Shown: positions 27,559 to 35,190 of the stretch, one piece after another | How positions within the stretch are numbered: the first letter of the stretch is position 1 | How the letters are laid out: every line of letters starts with the position of its first letter | Assembly (NCBI GenBank): GCA_044506885.1 | Contig: JBIQKC010000014.1 | Coordinates: 6,957-70,956 of the forward strand | Direction of reading: 5' to 3' | Length of the DNA stretch: 64,000 nt | DNA from: Croceibacterium_A sp044506885 | GTDB taxonomy: Bacteria > Pseudomonadota > Alphaproteobacteria > Sphingomonadales > Sphingomonadaceae | Program-made: the position numbers and the translations under genes | Notes under the pieces: model-generated | What the model saw: only the letters and a program-made list of their open reading frames with translations | What the model was told of the DNA's origin: nothing | The model's database searches: none

Positions 27559-27968
27559 TCCTGCTCGACACGAACGTCGTGTCGGAGCTGATGAAGGACG
27601 CGCCCGATCCGGCCGTCGAGCGCTGGTACCTGCTCAACGAAGACGATTGCGCGCTTCCGTCGATCGCGCTGGCGGAGCTGGCGTACGGCATCGCCAGGTT
27701 GGCCGACGGCATCCGCCGACGCGGCCTCGAAGCGCGGCTGACCGAATGGCGGCTGCGCTATGCCACGCGCACCGTGGCGTTCGGCGCTTCGGCGGCGATG
27801 CGCTATGGCCCGATGCTTGCCGCAGCCACCGCCGCAGGACGGCCTATGTCGCTGCCCGATGCGCAGATCTCGGCGATCGCGCTGGACGAGCAGGCCGCCG
27901 TTGCGACGAGGAACGTTGCCGATTTCGAGCCGTCGGGCGCTTCATTGATCAATCCGTGGGAGGATTGA
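27555..27968 (+). CDS. PIN-domain toxin (VapC/FitB-like)
   Basis: The 137-residue PIN nuclease shows MILLDTNVVSELMKDAP, LAELAYGIARL, MSLPDAQISAIA and VATRNVADFEPSG, which place the four acidic active-site residues. The TTG start overlaps the antitoxin stop (TTGA). It is the toxin of the second VapBC module and should be an RNase. It converges on the cytochrome b561 gene. Confidence 0.9.
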   Translation: MILLDTNVVSELMKDAPDPAVERWYLLNEDDCALPSIALAELAYGIARLADGIRRRGLEARLTEWRLRYATRTVAFGASAAMRYGPMLAAATAAGRPMSLPDAQISAIALDEQAAVATRNVADFEPSGASLINPWED

Positions 27969-27978
27969 TTGCCGCGCT

Positions 27979-29283
27979 TCAAGGCGCCCGCCCCGTCGCA
28001 TCGAAGGCGAAGCTGAGCGCCACCGAACTGGCCAGCCCTCCCGCCGACTCTCCCGTTCCAACCCCGAACGCCGTGCGATCGATGCTGGCGCTGCCCTCGA
28101 CCTTGCGGTTGAGCCCGCTGCCCGAAAGCGTGAAGGTCACCGCCTGCGGCTTGCTGGCGCCCTTGAGCGATAACGTGCCGTTGGCGCTGTAGCTGCTCGC
28201 GCCGGTCCTGCGCACCGAGGTGCTGCGCCAGGTGGCGACGGGGTTGGCGGCGCTGGCGAAGAAATCCGCGCCTTGCAGCATGCCGTCCATCGTCGCATCG
28301 CCCACGGAGGCGCTGGTGAGGCGGATGGTCATGCGGATGTCGGCGGTTTCGGGATTGTCGGGATCGAAGCGGATCGCGCCGTCCCAGTCGGAAAAGCTGC
28401 CGTTGTAGCTGTCGGACCCGCTGGAGACGGTGAAGGCGAGCCGGCCGCCGGGCTGGATGGTCCAGACGGGCGGGGCGGCGGGTTCGGCGGGCTGCGGCGC
28501 ATCGTCCTGCGCCTCCTCCGCGTCTTCGGCGACGGGCGATTCCTCGACCGCTTCGGTTTCGGCCGGGACGGCTTGCGGATCCGCGGCGGCGAGCGGGGCG
28601 GGATCCTGCGCGGCTGACTGCGGCGGGCCATAGCCGCCGGCCGCGACGACATCGCTGGAAACCTTCATGCCGGTGGCGAAGTACGCCACGACCACCGCCA
28701 GCGCGAGCAGGCCGGCGGCCCATGCCTTGCCCCCCGGCCCGATGCGCGAAAGCAGGCCGTCCCTGAGCAGGAACTGGTGCCGCAGCGCGCCCGCCACGTG
28801 GAGCAGGAACAGCAGCACGCCGAGCCACGCCAGCAATCCGTGCGCGCCCTCCATCGCCTCGGCGATGCCGGCCGGCAAGGGCAGGTGCGGCCAGGGAATC
28901 GCGCCGAACAGGACCGTGGGAATATTGAGCGGATCGGTCGAAACCAGCGCCCAGCCGGTCAGCGGCGCGCCGATCATGAACACGTAGAGCCCGACGTGGA
29001 CCGCCTTGGCCAGGAACCCGGAAAAGCCGCCTTCCACCGCCGGCGGCGGACGATGCGTCAGCCGCCAGCCGAGGCGGACCAGCGTCAGCAGCAGGATCGC
29101 GATGCCGACCGACTTGTGGAACTGGTAGAGCGCGAAGCCGCTCTCGTTCTTCGGCATCGCGAAGCCGAGCGCGAGCTGGAAAGCGATCGCCAGCGCGATG
29201 ATCCAGTGCAGCCAGACGGCGACGGTGCTGTAGCGTTGCTGGACGGCGGGGGAGGCGGGGGCGGCGGGGGCTTCTTCTGTCAT
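27979..29283 (-). CDS. Cytochrome b561 fused to a YceI domain
   Basis: The first 215 or so residues of this 434-residue protein form a four-helix di-haem b561 domain (VAVWLHWIIALAIAFQLALG, YQFHKSVGIAILLLTLVRLG, FLLHVAGALRHQFLL). An acidic Pro/Ala/Glu-rich linker (about 220-275) leads to a periplasmic YceI domain, from SGSDSYNGSFSDWDGAIRFD to the end, a lipocalin-like fold that binds isoprenoid quinones or similar lipids. A plausible role is membrane electron transfer to or from a lipid held by YceI. The substrate is unknown. The gene is transcribed alone. Confidence 0.9.
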   Translation of the reverse strand: MTEEAPAAPASPAVQQRYSTVAVWLHWIIALAIAFQLALGFAMPKNESGFALYQFHKSVGIAILLLTLVRLGWRLTHRPPPAVEGGFSGFLAKAVHVGLYVFMIGAPLTGWALVSTDPLNIPTVLFGAIPWPHLPLPAGIAEAMEGAHGLLAWLGVLLFLLHVAGALRHQFLLRDGLLSRIGPGGKAWAAGLLALAVVVAYFATGMKVSSDVVAAGGYGPPQSAAQDPAPLAAADPQAVPAETEAVEESPVAEDAEEAQDDAPQPAEPAAPPVWTIQPGGRLAFTVSSGSDSYNGSFSDWDGAIRFDPDNPETADIRMTIRLTSASVGDATMDGMLQGADFFASAANPVATWRSTSVRRTGASSYSANGTLSLKGASKPQAVTFTLSGSGLNRKVEGSASIDRTAFGVGTGESAGGLASSVALSFAFDATGRAP

Positions 29284-29403
29284 GGGGCGCGGGTTTGCCG
29301 TGCTTGGCGCGCCGTGGCCAGACCCTATGAACCGATCGCCCCTTTATCCGTGATGGTAGAGCCGTTTGCAGGCGGCCTGGAGGCCGATCGTCTGACCTCG
29401 AAG

Positions 29404-29485
29404 CGTCATTGCGAGGAGCGCAGCGACGAAGCAATCCAGGGCGGCGCGACCGGCCCTGGATTGCTTCGCTCCGCTCGCAATGACG
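29404..29485. repeat. CGTCATTGCGAG-type palindromic repeat
   Basis: CGTCATTGCGAGGAGCGCAG at the left and CTCGCAATGACG at the right frame a near-perfect palindrome with AAGCAATCCAGGG/CCCTGGATTGCTT inside. It has the same core as the copies at 6561-6667 and 56832-56961. It lies in the 227-bp gap between tyrA and the b561 gene. Confidence 0.88.
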
Positions 29486-29510
29486 AAGCTTTCAGGAAAA
29501 GGCGAACAAC

Positions 29511-30425
29511 CTAGCTCTCGCCGTTGTGCTTGCGGCCGAAGTCGGCGCGCGGATCGTCCTGGCCGATGGCGACGATCGAGCGGCGGATCTCGCGCGTGCG
29601 GCTGAACGCTTCGAACATCGTCTCGCCGTCGCTGGCGCGGATCGCCTCGCGCATCAGGGCGAGATCGGTCAGGAAGCGGTCGAGCATGTCGAGCACCGCG
29701 TCGCGATTGTGCAGGAACACGTCGCGCCACATCGTCGGGTCGGACGCGGCGATGCGGGTGAAGTCGCGGAAGCCGCCGGCCGAATACTTGATGACCTCGC
29801 CCCGCGTCACTTCTTCCAGATCGGACGCGGTGCCGACGATGGTGTAGGCGATGAGGTGGGGGATGTGGCTGGTCACCGCCAGCACCCGGTCGTGATGCGC
29901 GGGGTCCATCGTGTCGATCGTCGCGCCGAGATCCTGCCAGAACCTGACCAGCGCCGCGACTTGCGCCGGGTCCGCGCCGGAAGGCGGGGTGACGATGCAC
30001 CAGCGGCGGTGGAACAGCGTGGCGAACCCGGCGTCCGGGCCGCTGTGCTCGGTCCCGGCCACCGGATGCGCCGGAATTACCGCGCGGCCGGGCAGCGCTT
30101 CGGCCAGCATTTCGCTTATCGCGTGCTTGGACGATCCGACATCGCTGACCAGCGCGCCGGGCTTCAGCGCCGGGGCCACTGCCCGCGCGGCCTCGCCCAT
30201 CGCGCCTACGGGCACGCACAGGATGACGAGATCGGCGTCGGCGGCGGCCTCTTCGGCGGATTCGCAGATCGTGTCGGCAAGGCCCCGTTCGGCGGCGCGC
30301 CGGCGGACGGCGGGATCGCTGTCGTAGCCGCGCGTGGCCACGCCGGGCAGGTGTTCGCGCACGGCAAGGCCGATCGAGCCGCCGATCAGCCCCAGCCCGA
30401 TGATCGCCACCCGATCGAAGCTCAT
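29511..30425 (-). CDS. tyrA: Prephenate/arogenate dehydrogenase
   Basis: The 304-residue protein has an N-terminal NAD(P) motif IIGLGLIGGSIGLAV, then DVGSSKHAI, PAHPVAGTEHSGP and the helical C-terminal domain with HDRVLAVTSHIPHLIAYT. It decarboxylates and oxidises prephenate (or arogenate) on the way to tyrosine. There is no chorismate mutase or ACT domain. Its ATG overlaps the hisC stop by 4 nt, so the two aromatic-pathway genes are coupled. Confidence 0.95.
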   Translation of the reverse strand: MSFDRVAIIGLGLIGGSIGLAVREHLPGVATRGYDSDPAVRRRAAERGLADTICESAEEAAADADLVILCVPVGAMGEAARAVAPALKPGALVSDVGSSKHAISEMLAEALPGRAVIPAHPVAGTEHSGPDAGFATLFHRRWCIVTPPSGADPAQVAALVRFWQDLGATIDTMDPAHHDRVLAVTSHIPHLIAYTIVGTASDLEEVTRGEVIKYSAGGFRDFTRIAASDPTMWRDVFLHNRDAVLDMLDRFLTDLALMREAIRASDGETMFEAFSRTREIRRSIVAIGQDDPRADFGRKHNGES

Positions 30426-31516
30426 CGCGCGCCCTCCGCCAGATGCCGCAGCACCCCCGCCACGGCATCCATCTGCTCGCGCGTGCCGATGGTGATGCGC
30501 AGCGCCTGCGGCAGCCCCTGGCCCGGCAGGTGGCGCACGGCATATCCGGCTTCCATCAGGGCGTCGAGCGCGGCTTCGGCGCCCAGCGCGCCTTCGAACA
30601 GCACCAGCACGAAGTTCGCCTCGCTCGGCACCGCGCGCAGTCCGTGGTTGCCCAGCGCTTCGATAGCGGCGACGAAACGCGCGCGTTCGGCGCGGTTGTG
30701 TTCGCGCGAACGGCGGACGAAATCCTGATCGCCCAGCGCTGCGGTTACGACAGCCTGCGCGGTGTTGTTTACGTTGAACGGCCCGCGAATCCGGTTGAGC
30801 GCCGCGATCAGGTCTGGCGCGCCGGTGGCCCAGCCCACCCGCTCGCCAGCCAGGCCATAGGCCTTGGAAAAGGTTCGGGTGACGAGCACATTTCCGTGCC
30901 GCGCCGCCAGCTCCAGCCCGCCATCGTCGTCTTCCGGCGCGAGATATTCGGCATAAGCCTGGTCCAGAACCAGCAGGACGTTACCCGGCAGGCCGGCGTG
31001 CAGCCGCGCCAGTTCCGCGCGCGGCAGAAACGTGCCGGTCGGATTGTTCGGGTTGGCGAGGAAGACCACCCGTGTCCGTTCGTTCACGGCCGCCAGCAGC
31101 GCGTCGGCATCCGTGCCGTATTCCCTGTCCGCCACGGCCACGGGCGTGGCTCCGCAACGATGGGCGACGATTTCGTAGAGCGAAAATCCATAGCGGACGT
31201 AGATTGCTTCATCCCCCGGCCCGGCGAAAGCGCTCGCCGCCAGCGCCAGCAATTCGCCGGAGCCCGTGCCGCAGAGGATACGCGCCGGATCGATGCCGTG
31301 CAGGCTGCCCAGCGCCTCGCGCAGCGCGGTGCTGTCGGGGTCCGGATAGAGCGACGGCTTTACCGCCTCGGCTCGCGCCGCCAGCGCCGCTTCGCTGGTG
31401 CCCAGCGGGTTCTCGTTGGCGGAAAGCTTGACCAGCTCTCGCCCGCCGGCGCCCTTGCTCCTGCCCGGCACATAGGCGTGGATCGCCGCGATCCAGGGCT
31501 TCATTTCGGGCTTCAT
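30422..31516 (-). CDS. hisC: Histidinol-phosphate aminotransferase
   Basis: The 364-residue class I/II aminotransferase has KLSANENPLGTS, LANPNNPTGT, DQAYAEYL and the PLP lysine in TRTFSKAYGLAGERVGW. It makes histidinol phosphate, and in this context probably also transaminates aromatic keto acids for the adjacent TyrA. ATG 31516 is chosen; ATG 31504 is a close alternative and neither has a strong ribosome-binding site. It is divergent from metX with about 90 bp between starts. Confidence 0.94.
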   Translation of the reverse strand: MKPEMKPWIAAIHAYVPGRSKGAGGRELVKLSANENPLGTSEAALAARAEAVKPSLYPDPDSTALREALGSLHGIDPARILCGTGSGELLALAASAFAGPGDEAIYVRYGFSLYEIVAHRCGATPVAVADREYGTDADALLAAVNERTRVVFLANPNNPTGTFLPRAELARLHAGLPGNVLLVLDQAYAEYLAPEDDDGGLELAARHGNVLVTRTFSKAYGLAGERVGWATGAPDLIAALNRIRGPFNVNNTAQAVVTAALGDQDFVRRSREHNRAERARFVAAIEALGNHGLRAVPSEANFVLVLFEGALGAEAALDALMEAGYAVRHLPGQGLPQALRITIGTREQMDAVAGVLRHLAEGAR

Positions 31517-31607
31517 CGGGGGAGGCTTTCCGTCACCGGCGCGCGCATAGCGCCCGTCGGCGGCAATTGACAGCCCGCGCGGCCTATCCCAAGTCCCGCG
31601 CGACTTC

Positions 31608-32711
31608 ATGGCAACAGTTCTCGCCTCGACCAGCAAGACGCTCACGCTCGCCGATCCGCTGCCGCTCGACAGCGGCCAGGCGCTGGGCGGCGTGACGCTG
31701 GCCTACGAGACGTACGGCGAACTGGCCGGGGACAAGTCCAACGCCGTGCTGATCTTCCATGCCCTGACCATGGACCAGTACGTCGCCAGCCAGCACCCGA
31801 TAACCGGCAAGCCGGGCTGGTGGGCCAATTCGGTCGGCCCCGGCAAGCCGATCGATACCGCCCGACACTTCGTCATCTGCGCCAACGTGATCGGCGGCTG
31901 CATGGGTTCGACCGGCCCCGCCAGCCCGGCGGCGGACGGCAAGCCCTACGGGATGCGCTTCCCGGTCATCACCATCCGCGACATGGTCCGCGCGCAGGTC
32001 GCCCTGCTCGACGCGCTCGGCATCGAGCGGCTGCATGCGGTGGTCGGCGGATCGATGGGCGGAATGCAGGCCCTGAGCTTCGCCGCCAACTGGCCCGGCC
32101 GCACCGCGCGGGTGCTGGCGATCGCCACCACCGCGCGTCATTCGGCGCAGAACATCGCCTTTCACGAAGTGGGGCGGCAGGCGATCATGGCCGATCCGAA
32201 CTGGCGGCAGGGCGGCTATTACGATACCGGCAAGACGCCCGACGCGGGCCTCGCCGTGGCGCGCATGGCCGCGCACATCACCTACCTTTCGGAAGCGGGG
32301 CTGACCGACAAGTTCGGCCGCCGCTTGCAGGACCGGGACGCCAAGAGCTTCGGCTTCGACGCCGATTTCCAGATCGAAAGCTACCTGCGCCACCAGGGGC
32401 TCAGCTTCACCGGCCGGTTCGACGCCAACTCCTATCTCTACATCACCAGGGCGATGGACTATTTCGACCTGGCGGAAGAGCACGGCGGGCGGCTGGCCGA
32501 CGCTTTCGCCAACTGCACCGCGCGCTTCTGCGTCGTCAGCTTCGATACCGACTGGCTCTATCCCACGGCCGAATCGCGGCTCATCGCCCATGCGCTGAAC
32601 GCCACCGGCGCGGCGGTGAGCTTCGTCGAGCTGTCGGCCCCTTACGGGCACGACAGCTTCCTGCTCGACGTGCCCGCGCTCGACGGGGTGGTGAAGGGCT
32701 TCCTCGCATGA
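31608..32711 (+). CDS. metX: Homoserine O-acyltransferase
   Basis: The 367-residue alpha/beta hydrolase has the nucleophile elbow GGSMGGMQAL, ARHSAQNIAFHEVGRQAI, an Asp in FDTDWLYPT and the catalytic His in GHDSFLLD, all typical of MetX. It acylates homoserine in methionine synthesis. MetX proteins use acetyl-CoA or succinyl-CoA and I cannot tell which from the sequence. It overlaps metW by 4 nt. I see no SAM riboswitch in the upstream gap. Confidence 0.95.
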   Translation: MATVLASTSKTLTLADPLPLDSGQALGGVTLAYETYGELAGDKSNAVLIFHALTMDQYVASQHPITGKPGWWANSVGPGKPIDTARHFVICANVIGGCMGSTGPASPAADGKPYGMRFPVITIRDMVRAQVALLDALGIERLHAVVGGSMGGMQALSFAANWPGRTARVLAIATTARHSAQNIAFHEVGRQAIMADPNWRQGGYYDTGKTPDAGLAVARMAAHITYLSEAGLTDKFGRRLQDRDAKSFGFDADFQIESYLRHQGLSFTGRFDANSYLYITRAMDYFDLAEEHGGRLADAFANCTARFCVVSFDTDWLYPTAESRLIAHALNATGAAVSFVELSAPYGHDSFLLDVPALDGVVKGFLA

Positions 32712-33310
32712 ACGCGGCTGCGGCCAGCCTGCGGCCCGACCTTGCGGTGATCGCCCGCCACGTGCCCGCCGGCGCGCGGGTGCTCGACATCGGCTGCGGC
32801 GACGGCTCCCTGATGGCCGCCCTGCGCGACGAGCGCGGGGTGGACGCGCGCGGGCTGGAGCTGAACCCGGAAAAGGTCGCGCTCTCCGTCAGCCGCGGCC
32901 TGTCGGTGATCCAGGGCGACGCCAACCGCGACCTTGCCGAATACCCCGACGATTCGTTCGATTTCGCCATCCTCAGCCAGACCTTGCAGACCGCCGAGCG
33001 GCCCGACCTCGTGCTCGACCAGTTGTTGCGCGTCGGGCGGCGGGCCTTCGTCAGCTTCCCCAACTTCGCCTATTGGCGCATGCGCCTGTCGCTGCTGGTG
33101 GGCGGCCGCATGCCGGTGACGCGCCACTTGCCCGGCACCTGGTACGCGACCGAGAACATCCACCACCTGACGGTCAAGGATTTCGAGGCGTTGCTGGCGG
33201 AAAAGCGCGTCAGGACCGAACGCCGCTGGTTCTTCGCCCACGGCGCGGAACTGGGCGCGGCAGGGGCCAACTGGCGCGCCGAGCACGCGGTGTTCGAGCT
33301 GAGCAGGTAG
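32708..33310 (+). CDS. metW: Methionine biosynthesis protein MetW
   Basis: The 200-residue protein has a SAM-methyltransferase-like core (VLDIGCGDGSLMAAL, FDFAILSQTLQT) and the MetW-specific FPNFAYWRMRLSLLVGGRMP and NIHHLTVKDFEALL. MetW works with MetX in several proteobacteria, probably activating it. The ATG overlaps the metX stop (ATGA), so translation is coupled. The long upstream frame extension is not used. Confidence 0.95.
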   Translation: MNAAAASLRPDLAVIARHVPAGARVLDIGCGDGSLMAALRDERGVDARGLELNPEKVALSVSRGLSVIQGDANRDLAEYPDDSFDFAILSQTLQTAERPDLVLDQLLRVGRRAFVSFPNFAYWRMRLSLLVGGRMPVTRHLPGTWYATENIHHLTVKDFEALLAEKRVRTERRWFFAHGAELGAAGANWRAEHAVFELSR

Positions 33311-33380
33311 GCGGCGAACCCTTGCAAACGGCAGTCCGCTGCCTTATCTTACTTCTGTCTTACCAAAGGAGGCGGCCGGC

Positions 33381-33653
33381 ATGGGCGTCGTGGAAAAGCT
33401 CACGACCAGGGTTTCCACCAAAGGGCAGGTCATCCTGCCCAAGGCCGTGCGCGACCAGCGGCGCTGGGGCGCGGGGACGAAGCTTGTCGTGGAGGACACC
33501 GAAGAAGGCGTTCTGCTGCGCAAGGCGCCGCTGTTCGCCGCCATGACAGTGGAACAGGTGTTCGGCATGCTCGATTACAAGGGCAAGCCGAAGTCGCTGG
33601 CGGAGATGGACGAAGCCGTGAAGGCGGAGGCGCGCCGCCGTGCGCGCGATTGA
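33381..33653 (+). CDS. AbrB/MazE-family antitoxin
   Basis: The 90-residue protein begins with a SpoVT-AbrB swapped-hairpin DNA-binding domain (TTRVSTKGQVILPKAVRDQ, GTKLVVEDTEEGVLLRKA) followed by a charged toxin-binding tail. AAAGGAGG precedes the ATG. It overlaps the PIN toxin gene by 14 nt. A short inverted repeat (GGCAG-tccg-CTGCC, 33330-33343) upstream may be its operator. It is the third VapBC-type antitoxin in the window and differs in fold from the other two. Confidence 0.9.
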   Translation: MGVVEKLTTRVSTKGQVILPKAVRDQRRWGAGTKLVVEDTEEGVLLRKAPLFAAMTVEQVFGMLDYKGKPKSLAEMDEAVKAEARRRARD

Positions 33654-34029
33654 TACCAACATCCTCGTCCGTTTCCTGGCGAAGGACGATCCCCGGCAAT
33701 CCACCCGCGCGCGGGAGATCGTCGATGCCGGCGACATCTTCGTCGCGACCACGGTGTTCCTGGAAGCCGAATGGGTGCTGCGCAGCGGCTACGAGTTCGA
33801 TTCGGCCGGGATTTGCGCGTCCTTCGCCGCCTTCGCCGGCCTGCCCGGCGTGACGGTCGAGGATCCAGACCTGCTGGCGCAAGCCATCGCGCTGGCCGGC
33901 GGCGGCCTCGATTTCGCCGACGCCCTGCACCTCGCTAGGGCGCGAGACTGCGAAGCGTTCGTCACCTTCGATCGCAAGCTGGTGAAAGCGGCGAAAGGTC
34001 TCTGTCCGGTTGAGGCGGAACTGGCCTGA
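33640..34029 (+). CDS. PIN-domain toxin
   Basis: The 129-residue PIN protein shows MRAIDTNILVRFLAKDD, TVFLEAEWVLRSGY, LDFADALHLARA and FVTFDRKLVKAA, placing all acidic active-site residues. The GTG start at 33640 lies inside the antitoxin gene, which fits translational coupling. It should be a ribonuclease toxin neutralised by the AbrB-type partner. Confidence 0.92.
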   Translation: MRAIDTNILVRFLAKDDPRQSTRAREIVDAGDIFVATTVFLEAEWVLRSGYEFDSAGICASFAAFAGLPGVTVEDPDLLAQAIALAGGGLDFADALHLARARDCEAFVTFDRKLVKAAKGLCPVEAELA

Positions 34030-34032
34030 CCG

Positions 34033-34803
34033 CTATGCGCCACGCCCCGCGTTCACCCGCAAGACGCTGTCGTCGCGCGCCAGGCTCCACAGGCTGAGCC
34101 CCGCCGCTTCCGCCCGCGCCACCGCCATGCTCGTCGGCAGCGACACCGTGACCAGCCGCGTGGCCCCGGCGCGCACGGCCTTTTCCACGATCTCGTAGGA
34201 ACAGCGCGCGGTGGAGAGGATGAAGCCATCCGCTGCGTTCTGCCCGGCCGCCGCCAGCGCGCCGACCAGCTTGTCCAGCGCGTTGTGCCGGCCGACGTCC
34301 TCGCGGACGTGCAGGATTGCGCCTGCGGGCGAGGCGAAAGCGGCGGCGTGGGCTGCGCCCGTCGCGCGGCCGAGCGGCTGGCGATCGCGCAACGCGGCGA
34401 GGGCGGCGAAGATAGCGGCTTCGTCCAGCGGTTCGTGCGCGGCGACCGGCGGCAGCGGACGGGCGACCGCATCGAGGTTCTCGATCCCGCACAGCCCGCA
34501 AGAACTTTCCGCCACCCGCGCCCGCACGCGGTCGGTCAGTTGTTCGATGCCGAGGCCCGACAGCGCCGCGCGCACGATCCAGCCGTTCTCGACTTCGGCC
34601 ACCGCGATGTCGGCGAGGTCGCCGGGCGTCTTCGCCAGCCCTTCGGTCAGTGCGAAGCCGAGCGCGAAGTCTTCAAGGTCGGCCGGCGTCGCCATCATCA
34701 CGGCATAGGACAGACCGTTGAATTCCAGCGCTACGGGAGCTTCGGGCACCCATTCGCGCGACACAGGACGGCGCGCGCCGTCGGGGCGGATTTCGGCGAT
34801 CAC
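34033..34803 (-). CDS. fdhD: Formate dehydrogenase sulfur-carrier FdhD
   Basis: The 256-residue protein has the CxxC sulfur-transfer motif in ESSCGLCGIENLDAV, preceded by LEDFALGFALTEGL and followed by VREDVGRHNALDKLVG. FdhD delivers sulfur to the molybdenum cofactor of formate dehydrogenase. GTG 34803 is chosen because GGGAGGGGG lies just upstream; that sequence is the arm of a palindromic repeat. An ATG at 34866 would translate the repeat as an extra 21 residues. It is the last gene of the formate dehydrogenase operon. Confidence 0.93.
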   Translation of the reverse strand: MIAEIRPDGARRPVSREWVPEAPVALEFNGLSYAVMMATPADLEDFALGFALTEGLAKTPGDLADIAVAEVENGWIVRAALSGLGIEQLTDRVRARVAESSCGLCGIENLDAVARPLPPVAAHEPLDEAAIFAALAALRDRQPLGRATGAAHAAAFASPAGAILHVREDVGRHNALDKLVGALAAAGQNAADGFILSTARCSYEIVEKAVRAGATRLVTVSLPTSMAVARAEAAGLSLWSLARDDSVLRVNAGRGA

Positions 34804-34805
34804 GT

Positions 34806-34899
34806 CCCCCTCCCGCTTGCGGGAGGGGCCAGGGGTGGGCCCGTCAACGTCCAGCCCGGCTCGCACCCACCCCCGGCCCCTCCCGCACGCGGGAGGGGA
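34806..34899. repeat. GC-rich double-hairpin repeat between fdsD and fdhD
   Basis: CCCCTCCCGC-tt-GCGGGAGGGG and CCCCTCCCGC-ac-GCGGGAGGGG flank a centre in which CCAGGGGTGGG pairs with CACCCACCCCCGG. One arm forms the likely ribosome-binding site of fdhD. Relatives lie in putA, before mobA and at 56630-56800. Confidence 0.88.
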
Positions 34900-34908
34900 G
34901 CTGGAAGA

Positions 34909-35190
34909 TCAGCCCGCGTCGGAATGGCCGACCTCGTCGACCGCGTTGAACTCGGTCGCGCGGGTCTGGTGTCCCGGAGTCTTGCCGCGCGCCAGGAACT
35001 CGACCGCCTCGCGCGCGATAGGGGAAAGCGTGGCGAGGTCGTCTGCGAAGATCGCGGACTTCATCCGCGGATCCCAGAACATCTCGATATGGTCGGCCGT
35101 CGCCAGCACCGCGCCTTCGTGGCCCATCGCCGCGAGGTTGCGGGCGATGTCGTTGGCCATGCGCCGCAGCGTCTCGATCGTCGAGCTCAT
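34909..35190 (-). CDS. fdsD: Formate dehydrogenase subunit delta
   Basis: The 93-residue protein matches the FdsD family: TLRRMANDIARNLAAMGHEG, ATADHIEMFWDPRMK and LSPIAREAVEFLA. It assists assembly or activity of the soluble NAD-dependent formate dehydrogenase. Its ATG overlaps the fdsA stop by 4 nt. Confidence 0.93.
   Translation of the reverse strand: MSSTIETLRRMANDIARNLAAMGHEGAVLATADHIEMFWDPRMKSAIFADDLATLSPIAREAVEFLARGKTPGHQTRATEFNAVDEVGHSDAG

Noticed and set aside
31517..31607. SAM riboswitch before metX
   Set aside because: The gap is short and I could not find a conserved SAM-II or SAM-I core.
34804..34866. Extension of FdhD to the ATG at 34866
   Set aside because: The extra codons are the translated arm of a palindromic repeat, and the GTG at 34803 has the better ribosome-binding site.
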